Counted from the stretch's first letter, positions 33,493-42,010 are shown. The stretch: DNA of 64,000 bases from JAQUSX01 sp035446985 (GCA_035446985.1 DAOTGG010000002.1:10491-74490); one strand, 5' to 3'. The notes: generated from the sequence alone by a model not told the origin. A program made the numbers and translations.

Positions 33493-34260
33493 TTATTTAT
33501 TCAAATTGTAAATAATGTTAAGCCCTTCCAACGAAAGACCTCTGTCAATGATATCGAACAGCGGCTCTTGGTCTGTGATAAGCTCGCTAAGTCCGCCTGT
33601 GGCAATAACTTTTACATTAGGTTCGTTCATTTCTTTTTTTATTTTTTCTATAATATATTTTGTCGCGCCGATGTTGGAAAAAATAACGCCTGATTGTATG
33701 CCTTTTATCGTGCTGTTACCTATAGCTTTTTCCGCTTTTATAAGTTCCACTCGGGGAAGCTGTGCTGTGTTTCGAGCCAAAGCTTCCACCGCCGTTTTCA
33801 TACCTATCGATATAGCTCCGCCAATAAACTCGTTTTTGCCGTTAACGACGGAAAAAGTGGTCGCAGTACCGAAATCCGTCAAAATAAACGGCGCGCCGTA
33901 TTTTTTTATCGCCGCAACGCAATTTACTATTCTGTCCGCGCCGAGTTCTTTTGGGTTTTCATATTTGATATGAAGTCCCGTTTTTACTCCCGCTTCTACA
34001 AATAGCGAATTTAGGTGAAAATAATATTGTAATGCGTGTTCTATTGTGTAATTAAGCTGCGGAATAACGCTGCTGATAATTGCGGCGTTAATAAGCGACT
34101 CGTCAATATTTTGCGCGGTGAAAAGCTGTTTCATAACAGCCCCAACTTCGTCGGCTGTACGCTTGACGTCAGTACTCATTTTCCAGCTGTGCGTTAATAC
34201 GTTATTTTTGAACAATCCCAGTTTTATATTAGTATTGCCTATATCAATGGCCAGTAACAT
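33493..34260 (-). CDS. coaX: Type III pantothenate kinase
   Basis: Phosphorylates pantothenate in the first step of coenzyme A synthesis. The 255-residue protein has the ASKHA-fold phosphate motifs DIGNTNIKLG at the N terminus and DFGTATTFSVV in the middle, with GGAISIGMKTAVEAL and TGGLSELI further on, as in CoaX. It follows an ECF S-component gene by 26 nt and abuts uvrB with no gap. The pairing with a vitamin transporter subunit suggests uptake plus trapping of pantothenate. Confidence 0.96.
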   Translation of the reverse strand: MLLAIDIGNTNIKLGLFKNNVLTHSWKMSTDVKRTADEVGAVMKQLFTAQNIDESLINAAIISSVIPQLNYTIEHALQYYFHLNSLFVEAGVKTGLHIKYENPKELGADRIVNCVAAIKKYGAPFILTDFGTATTFSVVNGKNEFIGGAISIGMKTAVEALARNTAQLPRVELIKAEKAIGNSTIKGIQSGVIFSNIGATKYIIEKIKKEMNEPNVKVIATGGLSELITDQEPLFDIIDRGLSLEGLNIIYNLNK

Positions 34261-34286
34261 TTTTTCTCCTTTGATTTTAATTAAAA

Positions 34287-34958
34287 TTAATTTTCGATTA
34301 TTTGAGGTTTTATCGGATTTGCTTCAATTCCCAAATGCAACGCTTTTCTTACGCCAATAATAATTTGCGGAGCAAGCGCAATGGATACCAAATATTCGGG
34401 AAGTATATTAGTAAAAATAACTACCTTGATAATACCAAAAAGCGTGCTGTGTTCAACGTATAATATCGTCTTAGTAATATTTAGAGCTAATAAGAATAAT
34501 ACCGTATTCGCGATAAGCCCCATAAATATAGCTATCGAAAGAGCCAAAGTTTCTCTCAAACGGATTTTTTCCATTTTTGCAAAAACTTTTTTCATCAGTC
34601 TGTATACGCCAAAAGTAACGGGACCGACGAACAATCTAGGTATTAAGTATATCAAAATCGCGTAAATCAAAACGATTGGATTTCCGCCGCCGACAGCTTC
34701 GGCTATATACATAATTTCGCCAAAAATAAACGCCTTTATAAGGCTTGCCAATCCAAAAAAAGTTCCCGCCAAAAACGCGGTTAAAATGTCGTTTTGTATA
34801 AGGCAGAATGAAAAAGTAACCAGCAAGACGCACACCGCCGTAGAAATGGGCAAAAACGACATACTCACAACCTTGTCAATCGCCATAGCGACCGCTATTG
34901 TCGCGAACATAATTCCGTACAGGCTGATACGATACGTTTTTTTTGAAGTGTCAATCAT
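34287..34958 (-). CDS. ECF transporter S component, probably for pantothenate
   Basis: A 223-residue polytopic membrane protein with about six helices and the general build of ECF S components (IAIFMGLIANTVLFLLALN, FLAGTFFGLASLIKAFIFGE). S components bind one vitamin and share the ECF energising module. The substrate is inferred only from the next gene, the pantothenate kinase coaX. SD GGAG lies about 6 nt before the ATG. It heads the operon S component-coaX-uvrB-uvrA. I see no riboswitch in the 260 nt upstream. Confidence 0.75.
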   Translation of the reverse strand: MIDTSKKTYRISLYGIMFATIAVAMAIDKVVSMSFLPISTAVCVLLVTFSFCLIQNDILTAFLAGTFFGLASLIKAFIFGEIMYIAEAVGGGNPIVLIYAILIYLIPRLFVGPVTFGVYRLMKKVFAKMEKIRLRETLALSIAIFMGLIANTVLFLLALNITKTILYVEHSTLFGIIKVVIFTNILPEYLVSIALAPQIIIGVRKALHLGIEANPIKPQIIEN

Positions 34959-35168
34959 TGTTCTCCGCTACGGTTTCGTAAAAACGAATACCGTTCGTTT
35001 TAGCATTAAAACGAAAAATTAAGATAGCGTTTATGTAAAATACGCTTCGAAAATATTATATCACACAGGCTCTTGTTTTACAACGCAAAACCGCCCAAAA
35101 CAAAAAAACAAACGCATTTTTATTAAGTAAATAACAGTCTGATACGCACAATTAAACGAGCGTAAAGT

Positions 35169-35197
35169 AACACATTTTTTTTGGCTGTCATAGGGTA
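35169..35197 (+). promoter_or_regulatory. Sigma-K-type promoter
   Basis: AACA (35169-35172), a 16-nt spacer and CATAGGGTA (35189-35197) fit the B. subtilis sigma-K consensus (mACm, 16-17 nt, CATAnnnTA) exactly. A perfect inverted repeat ATACATTC/GAATGTAT (35202-35209, 35221-35228) lies right at the predicted start site. Confidence 0.6.
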
Positions 35198-35252
35198 AAA
35201 TATACATTCTTTTAATTACGGAATGTATGAATTTACATCGGAGGTACGCGTT

Positions 35253-35483
35253 ATGTTCAACGGACTTTTTGGACCTAATCCCGAACACGGCGGCGGCGGC
35301 TTTTGCGGACTTGGTAATTGTACTTGGATCATATTGATTCTGATTTTCTGTTGCTGCTGCGGCGGCGGCGGAAAATGGAGACCTTTCTGTCTGACAATTA
35401 ATCCTTGCTGTCTGCTTCTGTGGCTTGGTCTGCTTTACTGCACGGGAACGGTTTCACTTGGCTGCCATCCCAGAGAGAGCTAG
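35253..35483 (+). CDS. Small Cys/Gly-rich membrane protein, possible spore coat component
   Basis: A 76-residue protein with 11 cysteines, including a CCCC run followed by GGGG, two hydrophobic stretches (about residues 22-36 and 50-62) and a PNPEHGGGG start. It resembles the small high-cysteine proteins of clostridia that are often annotated by analogy with chorion proteins. GGAGG lies 8 nt before the ATG at 35253; the frame extends ten codons upstream without a ribosome binding site. The sigma-K-type promoter in front suggests expression in the mother cell late in sporulation, which would suit a disulfide-linked coat protein. This role is inferred. Confidence 0.75.
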   Translation: MFNGLFGPNPEHGGGGFCGLGNCTWIILILIFCCCCGGGGKWRPFCLTINPCCLLLWLGLLYCTGTVSLGCHPRES

Positions 35484-35561
35484 TAAAGTAGCTTAATTTT
35501 CATCTCCCCTTACAAAAGAACTCCTCCTTTTACTTAAAAAGTCTGGGATATGAAAAAAATC

Positions 35562-35595
35562 GACGGTCGATATAAAAAGTCGACCGTCTTTTTTT
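35562..35595 (+). terminator. Intrinsic terminator of the Cys-rich gene
   Basis: GACGGTCGA (35562-35570) pairs with TCGACCGTC (35580-35588), then a T run. Confidence 0.88.
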
Positions 35596-35619
35596 ATTAA
35601 ATTTTTTAGCGCAAAGTGT

Positions 35620-35648
35620 TTGACATAAGTCGGGTTTTACTTTATTAT
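35620..35648 (+). promoter_or_regulatory. Sigma-A promoter for the CofE-like gene
   Basis: TTGACA (35620-35625), 17-nt spacer, TATTAT (35643-35648). Confidence 0.75.
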
Positions 35649-35728
35649 TATTCCATTGTTTCTTTTTTACCTTAGGTTATGATTACTAGAATTTCATTTG
35701 AAAAAACTTCGTAAAGGAGAAAAATATA

Positions 35729-36904
35729 ATGAAAAATGTCGGAACAATCTCCATCGGCGTTCGCGCCCCTATCATTCGCAAAGGCGATGATTTGGTAACA
35801 ATCGTAACTGATAGCGTTGTAAAAGCAGCCGAAGAAATGAAACTCGGTTTTTGCGAAAAAGACGTTATCGCGGTCACGGAAGCCGTGGTGGCTCGTTGTC
35901 AAGGCAACTATGCAACCACAGAACAAATTGCAAAAGACGTCAAAAACAAAACGGGTGGCGATACTGTCGGAGTACTTTTCCCGATACTATCGCGCAACCG
36001 TTTTTCTATGCTCTTGCAAGGTATTTCCCGCGGCTGCAAAAAGGTCATCATTCAGCTTTCTTACCCCGGCGACGAAGTGGGCAATCCGCTTATCGACATT
36101 TCCGCGGTAGACAACGCTAACGTAGACCCTTATCGCGACAGCTTTACAGAAAGCGAATTCGTAGCGAAATTTGGTAAACCCCTGCACCCGTTTACACAGG
36201 TAAATTATATTGATTTTTATAAGTCAATTTGCCCCAACTGCGAAATCGTTATCTCCAACCGTCCCGATTACATTCTCAACTACACAAAAACCGTCATCGT
36301 GTGCGATATTCACAAACGCGCTCGCACAAAAGCTCAACTTATTAGAGCGGGAGCGCAAAAAGTGCTTGCTCTTGACGAATTAATGACTTCGTCTGTTGAC
36401 GGAAGCGGTTACAATGAAAAATACGGCGTTCTTGGCAGCAACCTTGCTACCGAAACCAGCGTAAAACTTTTCCCGCGCGACGCTGAAAGTTTTGTTGAAA
36501 AACTTGAAAAATCGCTTTATGAAAAAACAGGCACACGCCTTCAAGTTATGGTTTACGGCGACGGCGCGTTCAAAGATCCCGTCGGCGGAATTTGGGAACT
36601 TGCAGACCCCGTTGTTTCCCCCGCTCACAGCAAAAGCCTTATCGGCAGCCCTAACGAATTAAAGCTTAAATATATTGCAGATACCGATTTGAAAGACTGC
36701 GCAAAAGGCGAAGCTGAAGAAAAAATGAAAGAAATGATTCGTCGTAAAGGCGACACCATGGGACAAATGTGCGGACAAGGCACGACACCCAGAAGTTTGA
36801 CCGATTTACTCGGCAGTTTGTGCGACCTTACAAGCGGCAGCGGCGACAAAGGCACTCCTATCATTTGGATTAAAGGCTATTTTGATAACTACTCAAACGA
36901 CTAA
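35729..36904 (+). CDS. F420-0:gamma-glutamyl ligase-like (CofE family) protein
   Basis: A 391-residue protein of the CofE/F420 ligase family, whose founding members add glutamate to coenzyme F420. The opening RAPIIRKGDDLVTIV, VIAVTEAVVARCQGNY, the DPVGGIWELADPVVSPAH segment and the C-terminal RRKGDTMGQMCGQGTTPRS block are typical of the version widespread in Firmicutes. These bacteria usually lack F420, and no other F420 gene is in the window, so the substrate is likely another carboxylate. SD AAAGGAG precedes the ATG. It is monocistronic. Confidence 0.85.
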   Translation: MKNVGTISIGVRAPIIRKGDDLVTIVTDSVVKAAEEMKLGFCEKDVIAVTEAVVARCQGNYATTEQIAKDVKNKTGGDTVGVLFPILSRNRFSMLLQGISRGCKKVIIQLSYPGDEVGNPLIDISAVDNANVDPYRDSFTESEFVAKFGKPLHPFTQVNYIDFYKSICPNCEIVISNRPDYILNYTKTVIVCDIHKRARTKAQLIRAGAQKVLALDELMTSSVDGSGYNEKYGVLGSNLATETSVKLFPRDAESFVEKLEKSLYEKTGTRLQVMVYGDGAFKDPVGGIWELADPVVSPAHSKSLIGSPNELKLKYIADTDLKDCAKGEAEEKMKEMIRRKGDTMGQMCGQGTTPRSLTDLLGSLCDLTSGSGDKGTPIIWIKGYFDNYSND

Positions 36905-36984
36905 TTTTAATCGTATTTGAGCGATATAATAGTCACAATTCCATCTTCAATAGCTTTACGCTCGCGAAAATTAACAAAAAATTT

Positions 36985-37012
36985 AAAAGGACGGAATATC
37001 CGTCCTTTTTTA
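36985..37012 (+). terminator. Intrinsic terminator of the CofE-like gene
   Basis: An 11-base stem (36985-36995 with 36999-37009) and a T run. The flanking A run may let it also end the convergent minus-strand gene. Confidence 0.88.
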
Positions 37013-37037
37013 TTTGGTTTTTGACTATTAACAAGCG

Positions 37038-37525
37038 TCAATCTATTTTTGCTTTTGGGCATTTTTCTTTTATAAACGCCAAAAAATCTCGCGCATCGCC
37101 CTCTGTAAAATTATGCTTATCAACTATATGCAGAATACTTGTATGATAAATTAGAAGATAAAAGTTACGTCTTATAAGTTTAATCGTGTTGTAGTGACTT
37201 TTTAATTCGTAGCCGCTCATTAAATCTGTTGAAATTATGTAATTATCAAAAACTGAACCTTTACCATTCTGGTGCCATAAGTTTTCATTTCTGTGCGAAC
37301 TATGCCAAACGGTCTATAAATAATTATAAATAAAAGAAAACAGGCAATAATCGCTAAATCTGCTATTCCGTCATACTGTGAAAGCAGACCGTTGTATACT
37401 GCTAAAAAGACGCATAATGCCATTGGAATTATGAAAAGAAGATTTACTTTAAAATCCCAATATACACTTTTGTAAAATTCCAACATATTTTTTTCGTTTT
37501 TCGCCATCATATTTTCGTATATCAA
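37038..37525 (-). pseudogene. YcxB-like membrane protein gene with a single frameshift
   Basis: Two open frames (37235-37525 and 37038-37220) together align with the intact neighbour at 37535-38047. The first covers the N-terminal polar start and two membrane helices and the common VKVQF strand, then runs off frame. The second resumes with residues equivalent to the C-terminal YcxB-like part, ending DFLAFIKEKCPKAKID against DFLEFMKEKCPNIKIER in the neighbour. Adding one base in the five-base A run at 37248-37252 (T run on the coding strand) restores one frame of about 162 residues. It could be a true pseudogene, a slippage-switched gene or an assembly error. Confidence 0.85.
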
Positions 37526-37534
37526 AATAAATTC

Positions 37535-38047
37535 CTACCTTTCTATTTTTATATTCGGGCATTTTTCTTTCATGAATTCTAAAAAATCTTCCGCCGAGCC
37601 GTAAGTAAAATTTCTTTTATCGATTATATACATAAGAAGATTAGTTCTTGAAATTAGTAACAGTAAATTTTTAGTTATAATCATTTTAGTAAATATTTTG
37701 TAAAATCGTTTAGTTTCCGTACCGGTTGTTTCGTTAATCGAAAATATATATTCATCATAAAATTGCATTTTTACAGTGGTTATACCTTCGTTTTTAATTA
37801 CTCTATTTGAAGCTAAATAAGGATTTGCGATAATTAAAAAAATAGATAAAATTAAAAACGTACCAAATAGTACTACATATAAGTAGTTAGTATAACTAAT
37901 TCCTCTCACGAAAAAAAGCAAAAGCATTACGCAACTCAAAAATATCAATATAATAAAATAAAGACTTCCTTTAAAATTCCAATAGTTTTTTTTCTGCATT
38001 TCTAACAAAACATTTTTGCTTTGAGTTGTCACATTTTCAAATTTCAT
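37535..38047 (-). CDS. YcxB-like membrane protein
   Basis: A 170-residue protein with two membrane helices (about 30-50 and 55-75) and a C-terminal YcxB-like domain (about 85-165) with a YDEYIFSINETTG strand and a KNLLLLISRTNLLMYIIDKRNF pattern, ends given. The family resembles small membrane-anchored PH-like domains and is of unknown function. SD GAGGAG precedes the ATG. It is followed after 9 nt by a frameshifted paralogue on the same strand, pointing to a recent local duplication. Confidence 0.75.
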   Translation of the reverse strand: MKFENVTTQSKNVLLEMQKKNYWNFKGSLYFIILIFLSCVMLLLFFVRGISYTNYLYVVLFGTFLILSIFLIIANPYLASNRVIKNEGITTVKMQFYDEYIFSINETTGTETKRFYKIFTKMIITKNLLLLISRTNLLMYIIDKRNFTYGSAEDFLEFMKEKCPNIKIER

Positions 38048-38108
38048 AAAAAACTCCTCAATAATTTTATAATAATATTGTACTATAATTAAACTTCAAA
38101 TACAATAG

Positions 38109-38141
38109 AAAAAACGGATTTTTACTACAAAATCCGTTTTT
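38109..38141 (-). terminator. Intrinsic terminator of the E2-like gene
   Basis: A 13-base stem (38110-38122 with 38129-38141) and a T run on the minus strand. Confidence 0.88.
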
Positions 38142-38165
38142 GTTTACTTTAAATATGTAATTTTC

Positions 38166-39092
38166 TTATGCTTCTTTTTTTGCTTTTTTAGCTTGTTTTT
38201 TTGCGAGCTTTTTTGCGGCTATTTTTTCTTTTTCTATCTCCGCATCGACTTTAGCGTCATGATATTCTTCTTCCAAGTTTTCAATATTAGACAGCAGTCT
38301 TTTTGCCAAATGGAAGGATTTACCAAAATATAGTCCGTCGCATATTCTTTCATCAGCTGAAACGCCGAGTGTCAAAATCTTTTTCGCCGCAATACTGCCG
38401 TCGTCATTAACTACGGCTTTCATATTTTCCTTGCCCATAGCGACGAAAACACTCGTAGTGCCAAAATCGTAGCAATGATGCACTATCGTGTTGGTTTTGA
38501 TTGATTTTAGGTTTGTGATAAAAAAGCTGGTGTGGAAAGGACTAATGTCTTCAAAAGCTTTCGGCATAATATTGTGTCTGTCCATATTTCTAAGCAGTCC
38601 TACAAGTATCTTTGCGCCGAAAACGGGCATTCCGCCAATGCTGTTCGCTTTGCGTTGAGTTGCGTTGACTTGTCCCGCGGAAGCGATATTGGTCGTAATA
38701 ATTTCGTCAAGCTTGTCTCTGATTTGTTTTATCGTTTCATAACCCAAAAAAGTGTGTTTTATCGTTATTTCGTCCGCTTCGTCTTTTAACGTCTGCTTAA
38801 TGGTAAAAGATACGGTTACGCGATGTCTTTCATACAAACGGCAGTTCATCGTATATCTATTAAGCTGCGGGCGCATCGCCATAGTACGAACCAAAGCGGC
38901 GATCATAATGTGCATATAATTATATTTTTCGCCTTCTTCTTTTTTGCGCGCGATAAATTTGTCAATAGGCTCGCAGTCGATATCTAAAAAGGTATAGTTC
39001 GTGGCATCGTAACGACGAGGCATAATAGCCATTGCCACGCTGAAAGTCGGGTCTAAATTTTTAACTAAAAAAGCGTCTCTTCTTTTTTTCAT
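38166..39092 (-). CDS. 2-oxoacid dehydrogenase E2-like acyltransferase, stand-alone catalytic domain
   Basis: A 308-residue protein with the fold of the chloramphenicol acetyltransferase/E2 catalytic domain but no lipoyl or peripheral-subunit-binding domain. The active-site motif of E2 (HxxxDG) reads ERICDG, so the catalytic His is replaced by Glu (SADERICDGLYFGKS). I recall the same DERIxDG form in other stand-alone members from clostridia, so this is probably a family trait rather than decay, and the protein may not be a classical acyltransferase. The C-terminal 35 residues are a Lys/Ala/Glu helix. SD GGAG precedes the ATG. No E1, E3 or lipoate gene is nearby. Confidence 0.82.
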   Translation of the reverse strand: MKKRRDAFLVKNLDPTFSVAMAIMPRRYDATNYTFLDIDCEPIDKFIARKKEEGEKYNYMHIMIAALVRTMAMRPQLNRYTMNCRLYERHRVTVSFTIKQTLKDEADEITIKHTFLGYETIKQIRDKLDEIITTNIASAGQVNATQRKANSIGGMPVFGAKILVGLLRNMDRHNIMPKAFEDISPFHTSFFITNLKSIKTNTIVHHCYDFGTTSVFVAMGKENMKAVVNDDGSIAAKKILTLGVSADERICDGLYFGKSFHLAKRLLSNIENLEEEYHDAKVDAEIEKEKIAAKKLAKKQAKKAKKEA

Positions 39093-39191
39093 TTAAATAT
39101 CTCCTATAAAAAAAATAAAATAATTACGCTACTATATTAGCAAATTACTTTATCTTTTTCAAGTCGTTTTGCGTTAAAATGTCTATTATTT

Positions 39192-40091
39192 TTATAAATC
39201 GTCTCTATTTTTGTCCAAATCCTCTTCTTTGTTGACAAATCCTCTGCCAACGACTTCTTTTACCCGCACGACGTATGCGAACGCGCTCGGGTCGAGTTCT
39301 CGCATTATTTTTCTTGCCAAGCTGAGTTGGCGTCTATTCATAACGCAAATAAGTTTTGTTTTGTTTGTCAGCGAATACATACCTGTAATGCTTACCGCGG
39401 TAACGCCGTGGTGCAGTTCTTTCATCAGACTTTGGGAAACTTCTTCGGGTTTTTCGGTAACTATTTCAACGGCGATAGCCGACGAGTAACCGCGGAAAAT
39501 CTGCTCCTCGGTAATCTGCGAACAGAACAAAGTAATGATTGAAAATACGAAAATATCAAAGTTTTGCAGCACGAGCGCGCCTGCGATTATCGTGCCTACC
39601 GATATATAAAGATTTATCCGCATAAGCGACTTTGACGATGATTTTCTTATAAGCAGCGAAACTATATCGCTTCCGCCCGTCGAGCCTTGAATAGAAAGCA
39701 TAAGAGGCAACGCCAGTCCCGACAACGCTCCGCCGATTATCGCGTACACAACCTTGTATTCCGCCGCCGTCGTGTCAAGAAGATCCGCCAAATTGAGGTA
39801 GTCTATAATCCACATAAAAATTGCGGTTACTAAAACGTTTGCAAGGGTTTTCCAAGTCAGACGCTTGCCCAGCGCAAAATACGCGGCGATAAGCAAAGGC
39901 ACGTTCAAAAAAATCAGCCAGTAAGCAGCGCGGAAAATTTCTCCTGTAAAGAGCAAATCCAGCGTGCCAGCTATACCCAGCACACCGCCAACCAAAATAT
40001 TATTCGGCAACAAAAACAGCTGCATAGCAACCGCTCTTAAAAGCGAGGACAGAGTAATCATGGCTACTACGTTTAAAATATTTTTTTTCAT
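39192..40091 (-). CDS. YitT family membrane protein (DUF161-DUF2179), second copy
   Basis: A 299-residue protein with about five or six N-terminal membrane helices (YitT/DUF161) and a cytosolic DUF2179 domain at the C terminus (about 225-285, HGVTAVSITGMYS). The family is common in Firmicutes; transport or sensing roles are suspected but not shown. Its ATG abuts the stop codon of the upstream YitT paralogue, with AGGTGG in front, so the two form a tight pair and may act as a heteromer. Confidence 0.88.
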   Translation of the reverse strand: MKKNILNVVAMITLSSLLRAVAMQLFLLPNNILVGGVLGIAGTLDLLFTGEIFRAAYWLIFLNVPLLIAAYFALGKRLTWKTLANVLVTAIFMWIIDYLNLADLLDTTAAEYKVVYAIIGGALSGLALPLMLSIQGSTGGSDIVSLLIRKSSSKSLMRINLYISVGTIIAGALVLQNFDIFVFSIITLFCSQITEEQIFRGYSSAIAVEIVTEKPEEVSQSLMKELHHGVTAVSITGMYSLTNKTKLICVMNRRQLSLARKIMRELDPSAFAYVVRVKEVVGRGFVNKEEDLDKNRDDL

Positions 40092-40988
40092 TTATTTCCA
40101 CCTGTATTTTTTGTTAAAACCGGGACGGGTAATAACGTCGTCCACTCTCATTGTAAAACTAAAACTGCCAGGGTCTATTTCTTTTATCCATTTTTTCAAA
40201 GCGGGAACCTGTCTTTCCTGAACGACAACCATTAACATAGATTTCGGCTGAAAGTCTTCGTATTGCGGCGTAATGCCTTTAACGAGCGTCATACTTACGC
40301 CCCTTTTAAGATGCTCCAAAATACTTTTTGACATTTCTTCGCCCTTTTCCGTGATGATAACGAATTTTTGCGCGGGGTCGAAGCCTCGCGACAAAATACG
40401 ATAGGTAGCCGACGAAACATAACTAAGCGCGAGCGAATAAACGACAATCCAAAAATCGTAAACCACTCCCGTGCCTGTGAAAAATCCGCCTACGCCCATA
40501 ATGAACAAATTAAATAAAAACAGAAGATTACCAGGGTCAGCGTCGGGATTTTTTTTCATAATAAGCCGCGCCACTATTTCCGTGCCGCCGTTACTGCCGC
40601 CCACCGCGAATGCGAGTTTTAATGAAATGCCGCCCAAAATACCGCTTAGAAACATACAAATGAGTTTATCGGAAGTAAAAACGGGCAGGTTAATTGCGTC
40701 GAAAAGCATCATAAACAATGTCGCCGCCGTCGCCGAAACCACCGTTTTAAATGAAAAATCTTTATTCAAAAAAATTAAAGACAAAACCAGTAACGGCAAA
40801 TTGAGAACGTAAAAACCGTATTTTGCGTCAAGTATGCCGCAAAACTCTAATATAGCCGCTATACCGCTTACGCCGCCGGGAACAAACTTGTTCGGCAGAA
40901 TAAAAACGTGCATATATATCGCAATCAATAACGCTGCAAGGATGATTGCGCCGTATTCTTTTACTATTTGAAAAAAGCTTTTTTTCAT
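40092..40988 (-). CDS. YitT family membrane protein (DUF161-DUF2179), first copy
   Basis: A 298-residue paralogue of the next gene with the same layout: helices with FVPGGVSGIAAIL and GGSNGGTEIVARLI motifs, then DUF2179 (KRGVSMTLVKGITPQYED, ends given). I start it at the ATG at 40988. The open frame continues upstream to 41081, but that stretch contains the promoter and has no ribosome binding site. The -10 box is 7 nt from the ATG, so the mRNA should be leaderless. Confidence 0.85.
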   Translation of the reverse strand: MKKSFFQIVKEYGAIILAALLIAIYMHVFILPNKFVPGGVSGIAAILEFCGILDAKYGFYVLNLPLLVLSLIFLNKDFSFKTVVSATAATLFMMLFDAINLPVFTSDKLICMFLSGILGGISLKLAFAVGGSNGGTEIVARLIMKKNPDADPGNLLFLFNLFIMGVGGFFTGTGVVYDFWIVVYSLALSYVSSATYRILSRGFDPAQKFVIITEKGEEMSKSILEHLKRGVSMTLVKGITPQYEDFQPKSMLMVVVQERQVPALKKWIKEIDPGSFSFTMRVDDVITRPGFNKKYRWK

Positions 40989-40995
40989 AGTAATA

Positions 40996-41024
40996 AATGT
41001 ATCAAAGTCAAAGCTAAAAGTCAA
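40996..41024 (-). promoter_or_regulatory. Sigma-A promoter giving a leaderless YitT mRNA
   Basis: On the minus strand TTGACT (41019-41024), 17-nt spacer, TACATT (40996-41001), then 7 nt to the ATG at 40988. Confidence 0.65.
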
Positions 41025-41188
41025 TATATATAAGCCGCGCCGAAAAAAATATTTTACTTCAAAAAAATAATAACCGCCCATTTGAGAAATGTTTAAAAAT
41101 TATGCTCGTTCAAATTATATCTATAAAATTAGGCGATGAAATCCATTTTCGATTATAAAATATCTCTATAATTGTTTATAAAAATAAA

Positions 41189-41214
41189 ACCGCCCCTTAC
41201 TAACAAGGGGCGGT
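41189..41214 (-). terminator. Strong intrinsic terminator
   Basis: A 10-bp GC-rich stem (41189-41198 with 41205-41214) directly after the stop codon of the membrane protein gene, then TTTTATTTT on the minus strand. The 100 nt beyond it, up to the YitT promoter, show nothing else. Confidence 0.92.
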
Positions 41215-41218
41215 CGCC

Positions 41219-41833
41219 TTAACCGTTAAACATTTTACTCAATGAAACGTGTAAAGAATCTATTACTTTATCGATGGTGTCGCTGTCGATTATACCGCCG
41301 AGTAAAGCGATAAGATTTTCCTTTTTTATTTCATCTGTGGCGTTTTCGGCATAAATCGCGCTAGCGTTAGCGGCTATCGTGCAGATTTCGCCGACAAATT
41401 GTTTTTCGCTCAGCTCGCCGCTGACAAGACGCTTTTTAGCGTCCGTCAACGTGAGCAGCTGATTGTAAAAAAGACTAAAAACGTCGCTTTTGAGTAGCTG
41501 CTTTAAACTCGTTCCGTTTATAGATGAAACGAGCTTATAAATAGCCATAGAAAGCGCGCCCATAGTCAGAGTTTCAACCAAAACGAAAGAAATCTGTTCG
41601 CCTGCCGAAGAAAATTTTAAAATAAAACTCGCCACTCCCGAAATAACCGCGCCGAACGCAAAAGGCAAAACGGCGCAAGGGTCGAAAGAGTGAGTCAAAT
41701 CGATTTTCAGCTTTGGCAAAAGTTTTTTGATAAGGCCGGTTAACAAGCAGCAAACGATAGCCCCTCCGACAAGAAGCAAATTTTCACCGCTTGAAAGTGA
41801 AAGAATGGTTTCAATAACAGAGTTAAATTCCAT
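41219..41833 (-). CDS. Membrane protein of unknown function
   Basis: A 204-residue protein that I do not recognise. About three hydrophobic segments lie in the first half (residues about 18-38, 55-75, 85-105), followed by a mostly helical polar domain ending in a cluster of Asp and Ile. GGGAGG lies 10 nt before the ATG at 41833; the frame is open for 28 codons upstream but without a ribosome binding site. It is flanked by a strong terminator downstream and by rsmI upstream (177 nt away). Confidence 0.65.
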   Translation of the reverse strand: MEFNSVIETILSLSSGENLLLVGGAIVCCLLTGLIKKLLPKLKIDLTHSFDPCAVLPFAFGAVISGVASFILKFSSAGEQISFVLVETLTMGALSMAIYKLVSSINGTSLKQLLKSDVFSLFYNQLLTLTDAKKRLVSGELSEKQFVGEICTIAANASAIYAENATDEIKKENLIALLGGIIDSDTIDKVIDSLHVSLSKMFNG

Positions 41834-42010
41834 AAAATCGCTACCTCCCGTAAATAAAATTTTTGACGGAAATGGCGCAACCCCGAAAAATTCCATTCTT
41901 CGAAAAAAACGCCGCAATAATTTTTGCGACGCCTTTATTTTAACATTCTTTTTTTATTTTTCTGTTTTCTTTGCCACTTTTTTGCTTTAACTAAAACTAC
42001 TTAGGTAACT

